Source: a virus
Reading direction: 5' to 3' (one strand)
DNA length: 21,827 bases
IMG/VR virus record: IMGVR_UViG_3300005329_000032
Location: 1 to 21,827 of that record
Of this stretch, positions 1 through 5,050 are shown in pieces. The notes beneath the pieces were generated by a model, which saw only the letters and a program-made list of their open reading frames with translations, did not search any database and was not told the DNA's origin. How positions within the stretch are numbered: the first letter of the stretch is position 1; every line of letters starts with the position of its first letter. Made by a program: the position numbers and the translations under genes.

Positions 1-27
1 GGCGGCCTCGCTTACGCTGTCCGATGC

Positions 28-136
28 GGTCGGAGCAGGGCTCCGACCTGGAATAACCCTTGGGAGAGAGATCCCAGAAATAGCAAAACCCCGCTGGAAG
101 CGGGGCCTGCCATATTCGGCGATATCAAGGGGAGAC
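28..136. other. Cluster of short hairpins upstream of the helicase gene
   Basis: Between the window start and the helicase gene at 266 I see no convincing gene. The stretch holds several inverted repeats in a row: a perfect 9-bp stem at 28-36/40-48 with an AGG loop, a 5-bp stem at 61-65/72-76, a 7-bp stem at 89-95/99-105 with a GGA loop, and a weak GGGG/CCCC pair near 129-136. Positions 106-265 hold nothing further apart from the ribosome binding site. The cluster could be the 3' end of an upstream transcript, a structured leader, or part of a control region. The pairing is visible in the sequence; any function is inference. Confidence 0.4.
85..105 (-). terminator. Possible intrinsic terminator on the minus strand
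   Basis: The 7-bp stem CCCCGCT/AGCGGGG is preceded on the plus strand by AAAA. On the minus strand this makes a GC hairpin followed by TTTTGCT, the shape of a weak Rho-independent terminator for leftward transcription. There is no T-tract on the plus side. No minus-strand gene can be seen that would need it, so it may be only one element of the hairpin cluster. Confidence 0.3.
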
Positions 137-253
137 TAGCCCCCAATCGCGGTTCAGCACAAAACCGAGATTGCCCTGTATCGCCTGATTTCGCAAGCGT
201 CGTCTTGCCACGCTCGACGTGCGTCTTGCCGCAGGCCGCGCTCCGGCACAACC

Positions 254-259
254 GGAGGA
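254..259 (+). promoter_or_regulatory. Ribosome binding site fixing the GTG start of the helicase
   Basis: GGAGGA lies 6 nt before the GTG at 266. No ATG in this frame precedes the conserved DnaB-N domain with comparable spacing, so the site supports a GTG start. Confidence 0.75.
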
Positions 260-265
260 CAAGCC

Positions 266-1792
266 GTGCCTGATTCCGTCATTCCGTTCCGCCATCCCGA
301 GCCTGCACGGGAGCCGCCCGTGGACATCGAGGCCGAACAAGCGCTCCTGGGCGCGGTTTTAATCAATCCCGCCGCCTATCAGAGCATCGAAAATACGCTG
401 CTGCCGGAGCACTTCGCGAACGCGATTAACAGCAGGATTTTCAAAGCCGCAGCCACGCTGATTACCGCCGGAGCCAACCCCGACCCGGTAATGCTCAAGC
501 ACAGCCTGGGCGAAGAGCCTTTGCTGGCCTCGATGGGCGGCACCGCCGGATATATCGCGACGCTGATCCGGGCCGCCGGCCCGCCCAGCAATGCTCCGTT
601 CTATGCCAAGGCGATCAAAGAGGTTCACTTCCGCCGGATCGCCATCGCCGCCGCCACCCGCGTCATCGATGCCGCCAACAATCCCGCGGAACCGATGTCG
701 GATAGCGTCGCACATGCGTCGCACATATTTGGCGCCGTCCCACATGCGTCTCTCACCTTAGTTTGTGCGGCTGACGTGGCTGCGAGGCCAGCTCCCGCCA
801 GACCGTGGATCGTACCCGAATGGTTGCCATCGCGGCAAGTCACGCTACTCACAGGTGATGGCGGCACCGGAAAATCGCAGATCGCGATGCAGCTGCAGGC
901 GTCGGCCTCGGGCGGGACGCTCTGGCTCGGCCTGCCGGTCGTGCAATGCCGCTCGATCGGGTTCTATGCGGAGGACGACGACGACGAGCTGCACCGCCGG
1001 CTGCACGGCATCGCCGCACTGACCCAGGCTTCGCCTGAAACGCTGTCCGACATGCATTGGCGCAGCGTACTCGGCGACGAGGCCGAGATGGTGGAAGTCG
1101 ACGAGACCGGCACGATCCAGCCGACGCCGTACTTCCGCGAGCTTGAGCGCATCGTGCTGAATTACAAGGCGCGACTGCTGGTCCTCGACGCCGTAACGAA
1201 CCTGTTCGGCGGCGACGAGATCCGCCGCCGGCAGGTCAACGCCTTCATTCTGCTGCTGCGCCAGCTCGCCATCAAGATGGACGGCGCGGTGCTGTTGCTG
1301 GGGCATCCCAGCGCATCGGGCATCGCGAGCGGCTCGGGCCTGTCCGGCTCGACCCACTGGCACAATGCCGTGCGGTCCCGGTTCTATTTTGCGCGTGTAA
1401 TCGACGAGGACGCCGACCCCGACGAGCGCACGCTGTCCAAGATGAAAGCAAACTATGCCGGGGCCGGCGACGTGCTTCGGGTGCGCTGGCAGCCGGGCGG
1501 TTTCGTTGCCCTCGACGAGCCCGGCTCGGTCGACCGCGCGGCCCAGGCATCCAAGGCAGAGCGCGTGTTCCTGGCGATCCTGGCCAGCACGTACAACAGC
1601 GGCACATGGACATGCCCAAACCTCACCGCGCGCAACTACGCGCCGCACGTCTTCGCCAGGCACGCTGATCGCGAAGGGCTCGGCAAGCCAGCATTCGAGA
1701 TGGCAATGCACCGTTTGCTGCGTAGCGGCCGTATTTCAACTGAGAGTTATGGCAGACCGTCAGATCCCCGGGCACGTCTGAGACTTATATGA
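266..1792 (+). CDS. Replicative helicase-like ATPase: DnaB N-terminal domain fused to a RepA/RecA-like ATPase
   Basis: This 508-aa protein probably loads or drives the phage replication fork. Residues about 18-125 resemble the DnaB N-terminal domain (conserved EAEQALLGAVL, then an H-x8-RIF-like segment), which in DnaB contacts primase and holds the ring together. A linker (about 140-175) leads into a RecA-like fold of the RepA/AAA_25 kind: Walker A GDGGTGKS at 197-204, an EDDDDEL acidic stretch near 236-242, Walker B LLVLDAV at 304-310, and a GHPS/GSTHWHNAVRSR segment at 347-372 typical of RepA-type hexameric ATPases. About 75 C-terminal residues look like a winged-helix tail. The start is GTG, with GGAGGA 6 nt upstream. 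The linker is encoded by 11-bp repeats that recur just after the gene. Fold assignment is firm; calling it the fork helicase rather than a loader is inference. Confidence 0.85.
   Translation: MPDSVIPFRHPEPAREPPVDIEAEQALLGAVLINPAAYQSIENTLLPEHFANAINSRIFKAAATLITAGANPDPVMLKHSLGEEPLLASMGGTAGYIATLIRAAGPPSNAPFYAKAIKEVHFRRIAIAAATRVIDAANNPAEPMSDSVAHASHIFGAVPHASLTLVCAADVAARPAPARPWIVPEWLPSRQVTLLTGDGGTGKSQIAMQLQASASGGTLWLGLPVVQCRSIGFYAEDDDDELHRRLHGIAALTQASPETLSDMHWRSVLGDEAEMVEVDETGTIQPTPYFRELERIVLNYKARLLVLDAVTNLFGGDEIRRRQVNAFILLLRQLAIKMDGAVLLLGHPSASGIASGSGLSGSTHWHNAVRSRFYFARVIDEDADPDERTLSKMKANYAGAGDVLRVRWQPGGFVALDEPGSVDRAAQASKAERVFLAILASTYNSGTWTCPNLTARNYAPHVFARHADREGLGKPAFEMAMHRLLRSGRISTESYGRPSDPRARLRLI
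707..747 (+). repeat. Iteron-like cluster 1 inside the helicase gene
   Basis: Three copies of an 11-bp unit are present: GTCGCACATGC (707-717), GTCGCACATAT (718-728), and GTCCCACATGC (737-747) after an 8-bp gap. The first two copies are identical in order and phase to those at 1815-1836. The repeats code for the VAHASHI...VPHAS part of the helicase linker, a non-conserved region free to carry DNA signals. Likely binding sites for a replication initiator or regulator; that role is inferred. Confidence 0.7.
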
Positions 1793-1812
1793 TCAAAGGT
1801 GTATCGTATGAA
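1781..1812. other. AT-rich patch beside the second iteron cluster (possible unwinding element)
   Basis: Twenty-two of these 32 bases are A or T, against a window that is clearly GC-rich. The patch covers the last codons of the helicase gene and runs up to the iterons at 1815, the arrangement expected of a DNA-unwinding element. Inference from composition and position only. Confidence 0.4.
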
Positions 1813-2020
1813 CCGTCGCACATGCGTCGCACATATGTCCCACATTCGGCCCCGCCCGCCCAAGGCGCCCCCACGCGTGTCCCCCACCCCCCGTAAGGGG
1901 GGATGGGGACACGCGGGGGCTGGGGGCGCCAGAGCGACACGCGGGCAGTCTTCGGGCCTTAGGCACATCTCGGAAATTCTACCGGCTGTTACCGCCGTAG
2001 TCCGGCAAGCAGCGGAGTAA
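1808..2020 (+). CDS. Doubtful 70-aa ORF spanning the iterons and the large hairpin
   Basis: An open frame runs from ATG 1808 (or the in-frame ATG at 1799) to TAA 2018-2020. Its product would be Arg/Pro/Gly-rich in the middle because it is read through the large GC hairpin, ending in a more protein-like tail (RHISEILPAVTAVVRQAAE). No good ribosome binding site precedes it, and no family is recognised. It may be coding at its 3' end only, or not at all. It is recorded because otherwise 1793-2026 would be an unexplained gene-free gap. Confidence 0.2.
   Translation: MNRRTCVAHMSHIRPRPPKAPPRVSPTPRKGGWGHAGAGGARATRGQSSGLRHISEILPAVTAVVRQAAE
1815..1847 (+). repeat. Iteron-like cluster 2: three tandem 11-bp repeats
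   Basis: GTCGCACATGC (1815-1825), GTCGCACATAT (1826-1836) and GTCCCACATTC (1837-1847) are directly adjacent. An 11-bp period puts each copy on nearly the same face of the helix, as in initiator-bound iterons. The first 22 bp are identical to 707-728. An AT-rich patch lies immediately upstream and a strong hairpin begins 17 bp downstream. Confidence 0.75.
1864..1930. repeat. Very strong GC-rich imperfect palindrome
   Basis: The outer arms 1864-1873 and 1921-1930 are perfect 10-bp complements. Inside them, 1874-1884 pairs with 1905-1915 (11 bp) and 1887-1892 with 1897-1902 (six C against six G), closing on a GTAA loop. The only interruptions are a 5-nt bulge (1916-1920) and a 2x2 internal mismatch. 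No T-tract follows, so it is not a standard terminator. Possible roles are an origin hairpin or single-strand initiation site, an RNA stability element, or an mRNA end formed in another way. Confidence 0.65.
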
Positions 2021-2026
2021 CCCGCC

Positions 2027-2182
2027 ATGATCGCCACCCTGTGCCTCCTGATCGCCGTCGTGTTTGCCTTGCTCTCGACCACCGGCATCCCGGAGCATCC
2101 CAGGTGGCACCACCTCTCGGCAGCGATCCTGTTCCTGGCGCTGGCACTTCTCGTCGGCCACCTGCCATGGCCCGCGCCGTGA
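2027..2182 (+). CDS. Small two-helix membrane protein
   Basis: This 51-aa ORF begins with ATG 10 nt after GGAG (2014-2017). Residues about 2-20 (IATLCLLIAVVFALLSTTG) and 31-45 (SAAILFLALALLVGH) are hydrophobic enough to span a membrane, joined by a short polar loop with His, Arg and Trp (PEHPRWHH). The gene overlaps the next one by 16 bp (2167-2182), which suggests translational coupling. Size and topology would fit a small holin-like or superinfection-type membrane protein, but there is no family signature and the lysis module is not visible nearby. The function is unknown. Confidence 0.55.
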   Translation: MIATLCLLIAVVFALLSTTGIPEHPRWHHLSAAILFLALALLVGHLPWPAP

Positions 2183-2418
2183 CGCTTGCCCAGGTGCTCA
2201 ACGCGGTCGACCGCGACAGCCGGGACGCGCTGGTGCTGCGGGTGGAGGACGCGCTGGAAGGCTACACTGCGCCCGAGGCGTTTTTGGTGACTGCGTATTT
2301 CTGCGCCATCGCCATCAGCCGCCTGCCGTGCGGCGATACCGCCGAGCTGATCGCCGACATGCCGAGGATCATCGCCGACGTGATCCGCAACGAGCTGCAC
2401 AACGTGGTCCGGCAGTAA
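2167..2418 (+). CDS. Small phage protein of unknown function, stop codon at the TnpB element boundary
   Basis: The 83-aa soluble protein is helical and rather acidic (VLNAVDRDSRDALVLRVED..., ending ...RIIADVIRNELHNVVRQ). The ATG at 2167 lies inside the end of the upstream membrane-protein gene, so the two are probably co-translated. I do not recognise the family. Its stop codon TAA (2416-2418) falls at the inferred right end of the TnpB element. The original stop may therefore have been displaced; a TAG in the matching position can be seen on the far side of the element at 3541-3543. It probably formed an operon with the regulator gene at 3547 before the insertion. Confidence 0.6.
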   Translation: MARAVTLAQVLNAVDRDSRDALVLRVEDALEGYTAPEAFLVTAYFCAIAISRLPCGDTAELIADMPRIIADVIRNELHNVVRQ

Positions 2419-3487
2419 CGTCTTCCCTGGCCTTTAGGACGGGGATTCCCGGTCGGTGGAGGGCGACGTTCCGCCCCGAAGCCAGGATGTTTAGAGAGGC
2501 ATTGGTATCGCGATCGTGCAGAACACCACAGCCAGAACAAACCCAACTTCTCACTCCGAGGTCTTTCAACCCTCTCGGGCCGCTGGTTGCGTGACAGCCA
2601 GAACAGACCTGGGAACTGTATCGCTCGTCCGTGTCAACGAACCGTGCTCCGTGCCTCATGGCCTTGTAGCGGAGCATCAAGCGAAGGGTACTCCAGCCGG
2701 CATCGAAAACGGATTTCGCCATCTTCGTGCGGGCCAGTGCCGCGCTGTTCACATCACCGACACAGATCAGGGCATTGGCCCGAACAATGCGGGTGCTGGT
2801 TTCGTGCAGAAAGTGTCGCCGTTGAGCGGCCACCTTCCGGTGAATCTTACGCGCCAGCTTTTTACGGCCGGCACGTTGCGCGCGAGCCAACTGGATCGCC
2901 GCCCTACAAACGTGGCGCGGGTTTCTTATCTTCTCGCCGGTCGAAAGCGCAGCAAGATCCTTCAGACCAAGGTCAATCCCAACCTCGCCCGTGCCGGTCG
3001 GCAGGTCATCGGCAATCTCGCACACGAGGTTGAGATACCAGCGCCCAGAGGCATCCTCGCTAAAACTACCGCAACGGATATCCGGCGGGATCGGGCGCGA
3101 CAGCCACAAGCGATAGTCTCGTCCAAAAAAACGAACGGTATCGTCGCATACCTTGAGCGGCCGGTCGCACTGAAACGGCACCCAGCCGAGAGATCGCTTC
3201 GGACCACGGCTAACGCGCCAGCGCGGACGCCGACGTGCTTTATCCCGGCTCAAAGCGAACTGCTTGCAGACCGCCTGTACAGTGTCGCTGTGCAGTCCGA
3301 GTTCCTTGCTGCTGCCGTTGGTCAGCTTGATCAGATCGAACCCGCCCGGCCAGTGTCGGTTCAGGCGGCGGCTGTCGTTGTGGATGCCACCGCAATAATT
3401 CCAGATTTGGTTGACCGCCAAGGCCATGCGAGCCAGCCGCTTTCCGGCTGTCGCGTCCTTGACCCGATAGCGGTACGTCAAAAGCAT
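2369..3487 (-). CDS. tnpB: TnpB RNA-guided nuclease (IS200/IS605 family) with a displaced catalytic glutamate
   Basis: TnpB proteins are RNA-guided DNA endonucleases, ancestors of Cas12. The start at 3487 gives 372 aa beginning MLLTYRYRVKD, the usual N terminus; an in-frame ATG at 3592 would add 35 residues that belong to the flank. RuvC-I is GIDLGLKDLAALS with Asp172. The RuvC-II segment reads ICVGDVNSAALART, with Gly where the usual Glu stands. A Glu is present just before the zinc ribbon (DERYSSQVCSGC, Glu288). The zinc ribbon is Cys295/298/317/320, and RuvC-III is DRDTNASLNIL with Asp327. The last 15 or so codons read through the element's right end into the neighbouring gene. Opposite orientation to the phage operons and no tnpA partner mark it as an insertion. 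The nuclease is probably active. Confidence 0.9.
   Translation of the reverse strand: MLLTYRYRVKDATAGKRLARMALAVNQIWNYCGGIHNDSRRLNRHWPGGFDLIKLTNGSSKELGLHSDTVQAVCKQFALSRDKARRRPRWRVSRGPKRSLGWVPFQCDRPLKVCDDTVRFFGRDYRLWLSRPIPPDIRCGSFSEDASGRWYLNLVCEIADDLPTGTGEVGIDLGLKDLAALSTGEKIRNPRHVCRAAIQLARAQRAGRKKLARKIHRKVAAQRRHFLHETSTRIVRANALICVGDVNSAALARTKMAKSVFDAGWSTLRLMLRYKAMRHGARFVDTDERYSSQVCSGCHATSGPRGLKDLGVRSWVCSGCGVLHDRDTNASLNILASGRNVALHRPGIPVLKAREDVTAGPRCAARCGSRRR
2416..2560 (-). ncRNA. Predicted TnpB guide RNA (reRNA/omegaRNA) overlapping the 3' end of tnpB
   Basis: In this family the guide RNA is made from the 3' end of tnpB plus the element's right end, with the guide taken from DNA just outside. 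On the minus strand there is a GGGCG/CGCCC hairpin (2461-2476) and then the terminal imperfect hairpin (about 2424-2446). The guide would begin near 2415 and read CTGCCGGACCACGTTGTG, which is the end of the 83-aa phage gene. The 5' limit is a guess. Position and hairpins are seen; the RNA itself is inferred from the family. Confidence 0.45.
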
Positions 3488-3492
3488 TTGTG

Positions 3493-3535
3493 CATTGTAC
3501 TCGCAATGATGCAGCGCGAAAGAAAAGACGTTTCG
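3493..3535 (-). repeat. Probable left end of the TnpB element with two small hairpins
   Basis: Two short inverted repeats sit directly upstream of tnpB: CATTG/CAATG at 3493-3497/3504-3508 and CGAAA/TTTCG at 3517-3521/3531-3535. Subterminal hairpins are what a TnpA transposase recognises at the left end of IS200/IS605 elements. The exact cleavage site cannot be fixed from one copy. Confidence 0.4.
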
Positions 3536-3546
3536 AATTGTAGGCA

Positions 3547-4077
3547 ATGGCAATGAGCCGCGCATCCCGCTTCCTCGCTGCATTGGATGCATCTTTGCCG
3601 CCCGAGCGCCTGCAGCATGGCCGGGTCGAGCGCTCCCACGAAACCGTGGCGGACGCCTCGGGCGCTATCGGGAGGCCATATATCGCCGAGGGCCTGCTCG
3701 GCATGCTGGAGCGCCGCGGCCAGATCAGCCGGGCGCAGCGCCAGGCGGGCGAGCAGTTCTCCGAGTGGTTCAGACTGGCGCAACTCGATCCGTTGCGCGC
3801 CGCCGACCTCGGCCAGCGCATCCCATCCGGACGACTTCCGAGCGGCGTCGCTATCGAACACGCCCGCCGGCGCGTCAATGCCGCGCTCGACGCAACAGGC
3901 GGCATCGGCAGTCCGTGCGGCTGCGCCTGCTGGTACATCCTCGGCCTCGAACTCACCGTCGCCGAGTTCGCCCGCCGTGAGGGCTGGTCGGGCCGCCCGA
4001 TGCGCCACGAGACGGCCAAGCACTTGCTGTTTGGCGCGCTCAGCGTCCTGGCCGCCCACTACGAAAAAAACCGTTGA
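3547..4077 (+). CDS. Putative phage late-gene regulator (DUF6456-like helical protein)
   Basis: A 176-aa protein starting at ATG 3547 (ATG 3553 is an alternative); no strong ribosome binding site is visible, perhaps because the TnpB element landed just upstream. The C-terminal third (about 125-172) carries CxCxxWYILGLELTVAEFARREGWSGRP...AKHLLFGALSVLAAHYE, which reads like a sigma-region-4/helix-turn-helix segment and resembles alphaproteobacterial DUF6456-type proteins. The N-terminal half is basic and helical. Its stop codon overlaps the -35 box of the promoter in front of the packaging genes, the position held by late activators or antiterminators (Q, ArpU or RinA types) in other phages. 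The family resemblance is moderate; the regulatory role is inferred from fold and place. Confidence 0.6.
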   Translation: MAMSRASRFLAALDASLPPERLQHGRVERSHETVADASGAIGRPYIAEGLLGMLERRGQISRAQRQAGEQFSEWFRLAQLDPLRAADLGQRIPSGRLPSGVAIEHARRRVNAALDATGGIGSPCGCACWYILGLELTVAEFARREGWSGRPMRHETAKHLLFGALSVLAAHYEKNR

Positions 4078-4102
4078 CAAACCGTGGAATTTGTTTTGAT
4101 GA
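4074..4102 (+). promoter_or_regulatory. Candidate late promoter
   Basis: A perfect TTGACA (-35) occupies 4074-4079, overlapping the stop codon of the regulator gene. A weak -10 follows in TTTTGATGATTTAT (TGATGA at 4097-4102 with a 17-nt spacer, or GATGAT one base on). The poor -10 would fit a promoter needing an activator. This is the only promoter-like site I noticed ahead of the packaging genes. Confidence 0.55.
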
Positions 4103-4108
4103 TTTATG

Positions 4109-4192
4109 CAATCCCTTCGGATTGTCACTGCGCGGTGGAAGAAGGCTTTCACCGGACCCCGCCAAGGATCAACTGCGGCGGGTTTTGTGTTT
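4109..4192 (+). ncRNA. Structured late leader RNA (three hairpins, the last a terminator)
   Basis: Right after the promoter the transcript folds into three consecutive stems: 4109-4114/4119-4124 (6 bp, CTTC loop), 4133-4141/4146-4154 (9 bp with one G-U pair, AAGG loop), and 4158-4163/4177-4182 followed by TTTTGTGTTT. There is no convincing coding sequence in it. A leader of about 80 nt ending at a terminator suggests either a discrete small RNA or an antitermination/attenuation site controlling the late operon. The folding is read from the sequence by eye; the role is inference. Confidence 0.5.
4157..4192 (+). terminator. Intrinsic terminator in the late leader
   Basis: The stem CCCGCC (4158-4163) / GGCGGG (4177-4182) with a 13-nt loop is followed by TTTTGTGTTT. 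Transcripts from the promoter at 4074 must pass it to reach the terminase genes. From here to the minus-strand gene at 4292 (about 100 bp) I see nothing else. Confidence 0.6.
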
Positions 4193-4291
4193 CTGGGGCG
4201 CGTACAGCGCGCTATTTGTCGGACCCTATCGTGGCAGCCAAAAACCCGTTCAGCGCATCAGGCGGCCACGAGAAGCGATTTACGGGGCATC

Positions 4292-4555
4292 CTACCGCAG
4301 CGGCATGCCGCGCATGATGACCACGCCTGCCGGGGTCATCGTCGCGGACGGCGGCAGCACCGGGCGCGGCGGCTCGGGCGGCAACTGTACCTTGCGTTCG
4401 GGCCTGCGGATCACGGTCTCGCTCTCGGTGTGGCACACGTTCTTGCGAAAGGCGCGCTTGCAGTAAGTCGTGCTCTCGCGCTCGATGGTGGTCGTCTCAG
4501 CCTGCGCCGCCAACGGAATGGCGACCAGCATGGCCGCAAGGATCATGGTTTTCAT
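4292..4555 (-). CDS. Small exported protein on the opposite strand
   Basis: An 87-aa protein (or 84 aa from the second Met). Residues 1-19 form a clean Sec signal peptide, MKTMILAAMLVAIPLAAQA, with cleavage expected before ETTT. The mature part has two cysteines (32 and 41) that could form a disulfide, then a basic stretch and a proline-rich segment (KVQLPPEPPRPVLPPS). On the minus strand a GGAGG lies only 2-3 nt before the first ATG and about 11 nt before the fourth codon (also ATG), so either start may be used. There is no lipobox cysteine, which argues against an Rz1-type spanin. It runs against both flanking phage operons, so it must have its own promoter. It may be a moron-type gene expressed from a prophage. 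Function unknown. Confidence 0.6.
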   Translation of the reverse strand: MKTMILAAMLVAIPLAAQAETTTIERESTTYCKRAFRKNVCHTESETVIRRPERKVQLPPEPPRPVLPPSATMTPAGVVIMRGMPLR

Positions 4556-4624
4556 GGCCTCCGGAGATGCACCCCGTCGCCAGTGGCGTCTTGATAGCTT
4601 CGGCCAATTACTTGATATCCGCGC

Positions 4625-4975
4625 ATGACGGGCAGAAGACACAAGCGGCAGCATCCGTTCTACGACACGGCAGCGTGGAAGGCACTGCGCAGGCAGATCC
4701 TGGCCGGGGACGGCTACAGGTGCGTTGTGTGCCATGTCTCGCTCACCTCGGCACAGGCACGGGTCGACCACATACAGCGCAGGGCAGACGCACCGCACCT
4801 GGCACTGGAGCCGAGCAACCTGCGCACCCTGTGCCCACGGTGCGATGGGCACAGCCATCGAGAGCGGGGCACCGGCATACCCTACCGCATCGAGCGGTTT
4901 GTGCTTGGGCACGACGAACATGGCATGCCGCGCGACATGCAACACCCTTGGCACAACGACCAGGGGGGAGGGTGA
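4625..4975 (+). CDS. HNH endonuclease
   Basis: This 116-aa protein carries a compact HNH (beta-beta-alpha metal) nuclease: Cys33-x2-Cys36, Asp48-His49 in the ARVDHIQ segment, Asn65 in SNLRTLC, and Cys70-x2-Cys73 followed by His76 and His78. The two CxxC pairs hold a zinc ion, and the His/Asn/His residues form the active site. HNH proteins next to terminase genes are common in HK97-type phages, where they assist the large terminase in cutting concatemers at packaging. The spacing to the small terminase (75 bp) fits that role. The ribosome binding site is weak. A free homing endonuclease is the less likely alternative. Confidence 0.88.
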   Translation: MTGRRHKRQHPFYDTAAWKALRRQILAGDGYRCVVCHVSLTSAQARVDHIQRRADAPHLALEPSNLRTLCPRCDGHSHRERGTGIPYRIERFVLGHDEHGMPRDMQHPWHNDQGGG

Positions 4976-5050
4976 TATTGTGGCGGTGGCGTGTAACTAC
5001 CGCGTTTGGAGTTCAAGCGTGAGTGATTTAACGATTTCGGGTGGTCTTGT

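Larger units (their letters stand above)
2416..3542 (-). mobile_element. TnpB-only IS200/IS605-like element
   Basis: The unit consists of a tnpB gene, a 3' end carrying the usual structured terminus (CCCCGTCC TAAA GGCCAGGG followed by GACGTTA on the minus strand) and a short 5' end with two small hairpins. No tnpA is present, so it could only move with a transposase acting in trans. The boundaries are estimates: the right end is placed near 2416-2419 by comparison with typical family ends, the left end near 3540 between the tnpB start and the next gene. No target duplication is expected for this family. Confidence 0.6.

Noticed and set aside
1-265. tRNA or other known RNA gene
   Set aside because: Several hairpins are present, but no cloverleaf or recognised RNA family signature could be built.
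845-1711. 288-aa minus-strand ORF
   Set aside because: Antisense shadow of the helicase ATPase region; GC-rich DNA opens long reverse frames, and the product is an unlikely Arg/Gly/His-rich protein.
707-1847. CRISPR-like array
   Set aside because: The 11-bp units are tandem or nearly so, without unique spacers of regular length; iteron-like repeats explain them better.
2516-3556. 346-aa plus-strand ORF
   Set aside because: It is the antisense frame of tnpB; the minus strand carries clear RuvC and zinc-ribbon motifs while this frame has no recognisable features.
3488-3592. 35-residue N-terminal extension of TnpB
   Set aside because: The upstream codons lie in the element's left end and the next gene; TnpB proteins typically begin at the MLLTYRYRV-like position.
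4084-4317. 77-aa ORF across the late leader
   Set aside because: It crosses all three hairpins and the terminator and has no ribosome binding site; the region is better read as a leader RNA.
4292-4555. Rz1-type spanin
   Set aside because: Proline-rich and exported, but it lacks a lipobox cysteine and an overlapping Rz partner.
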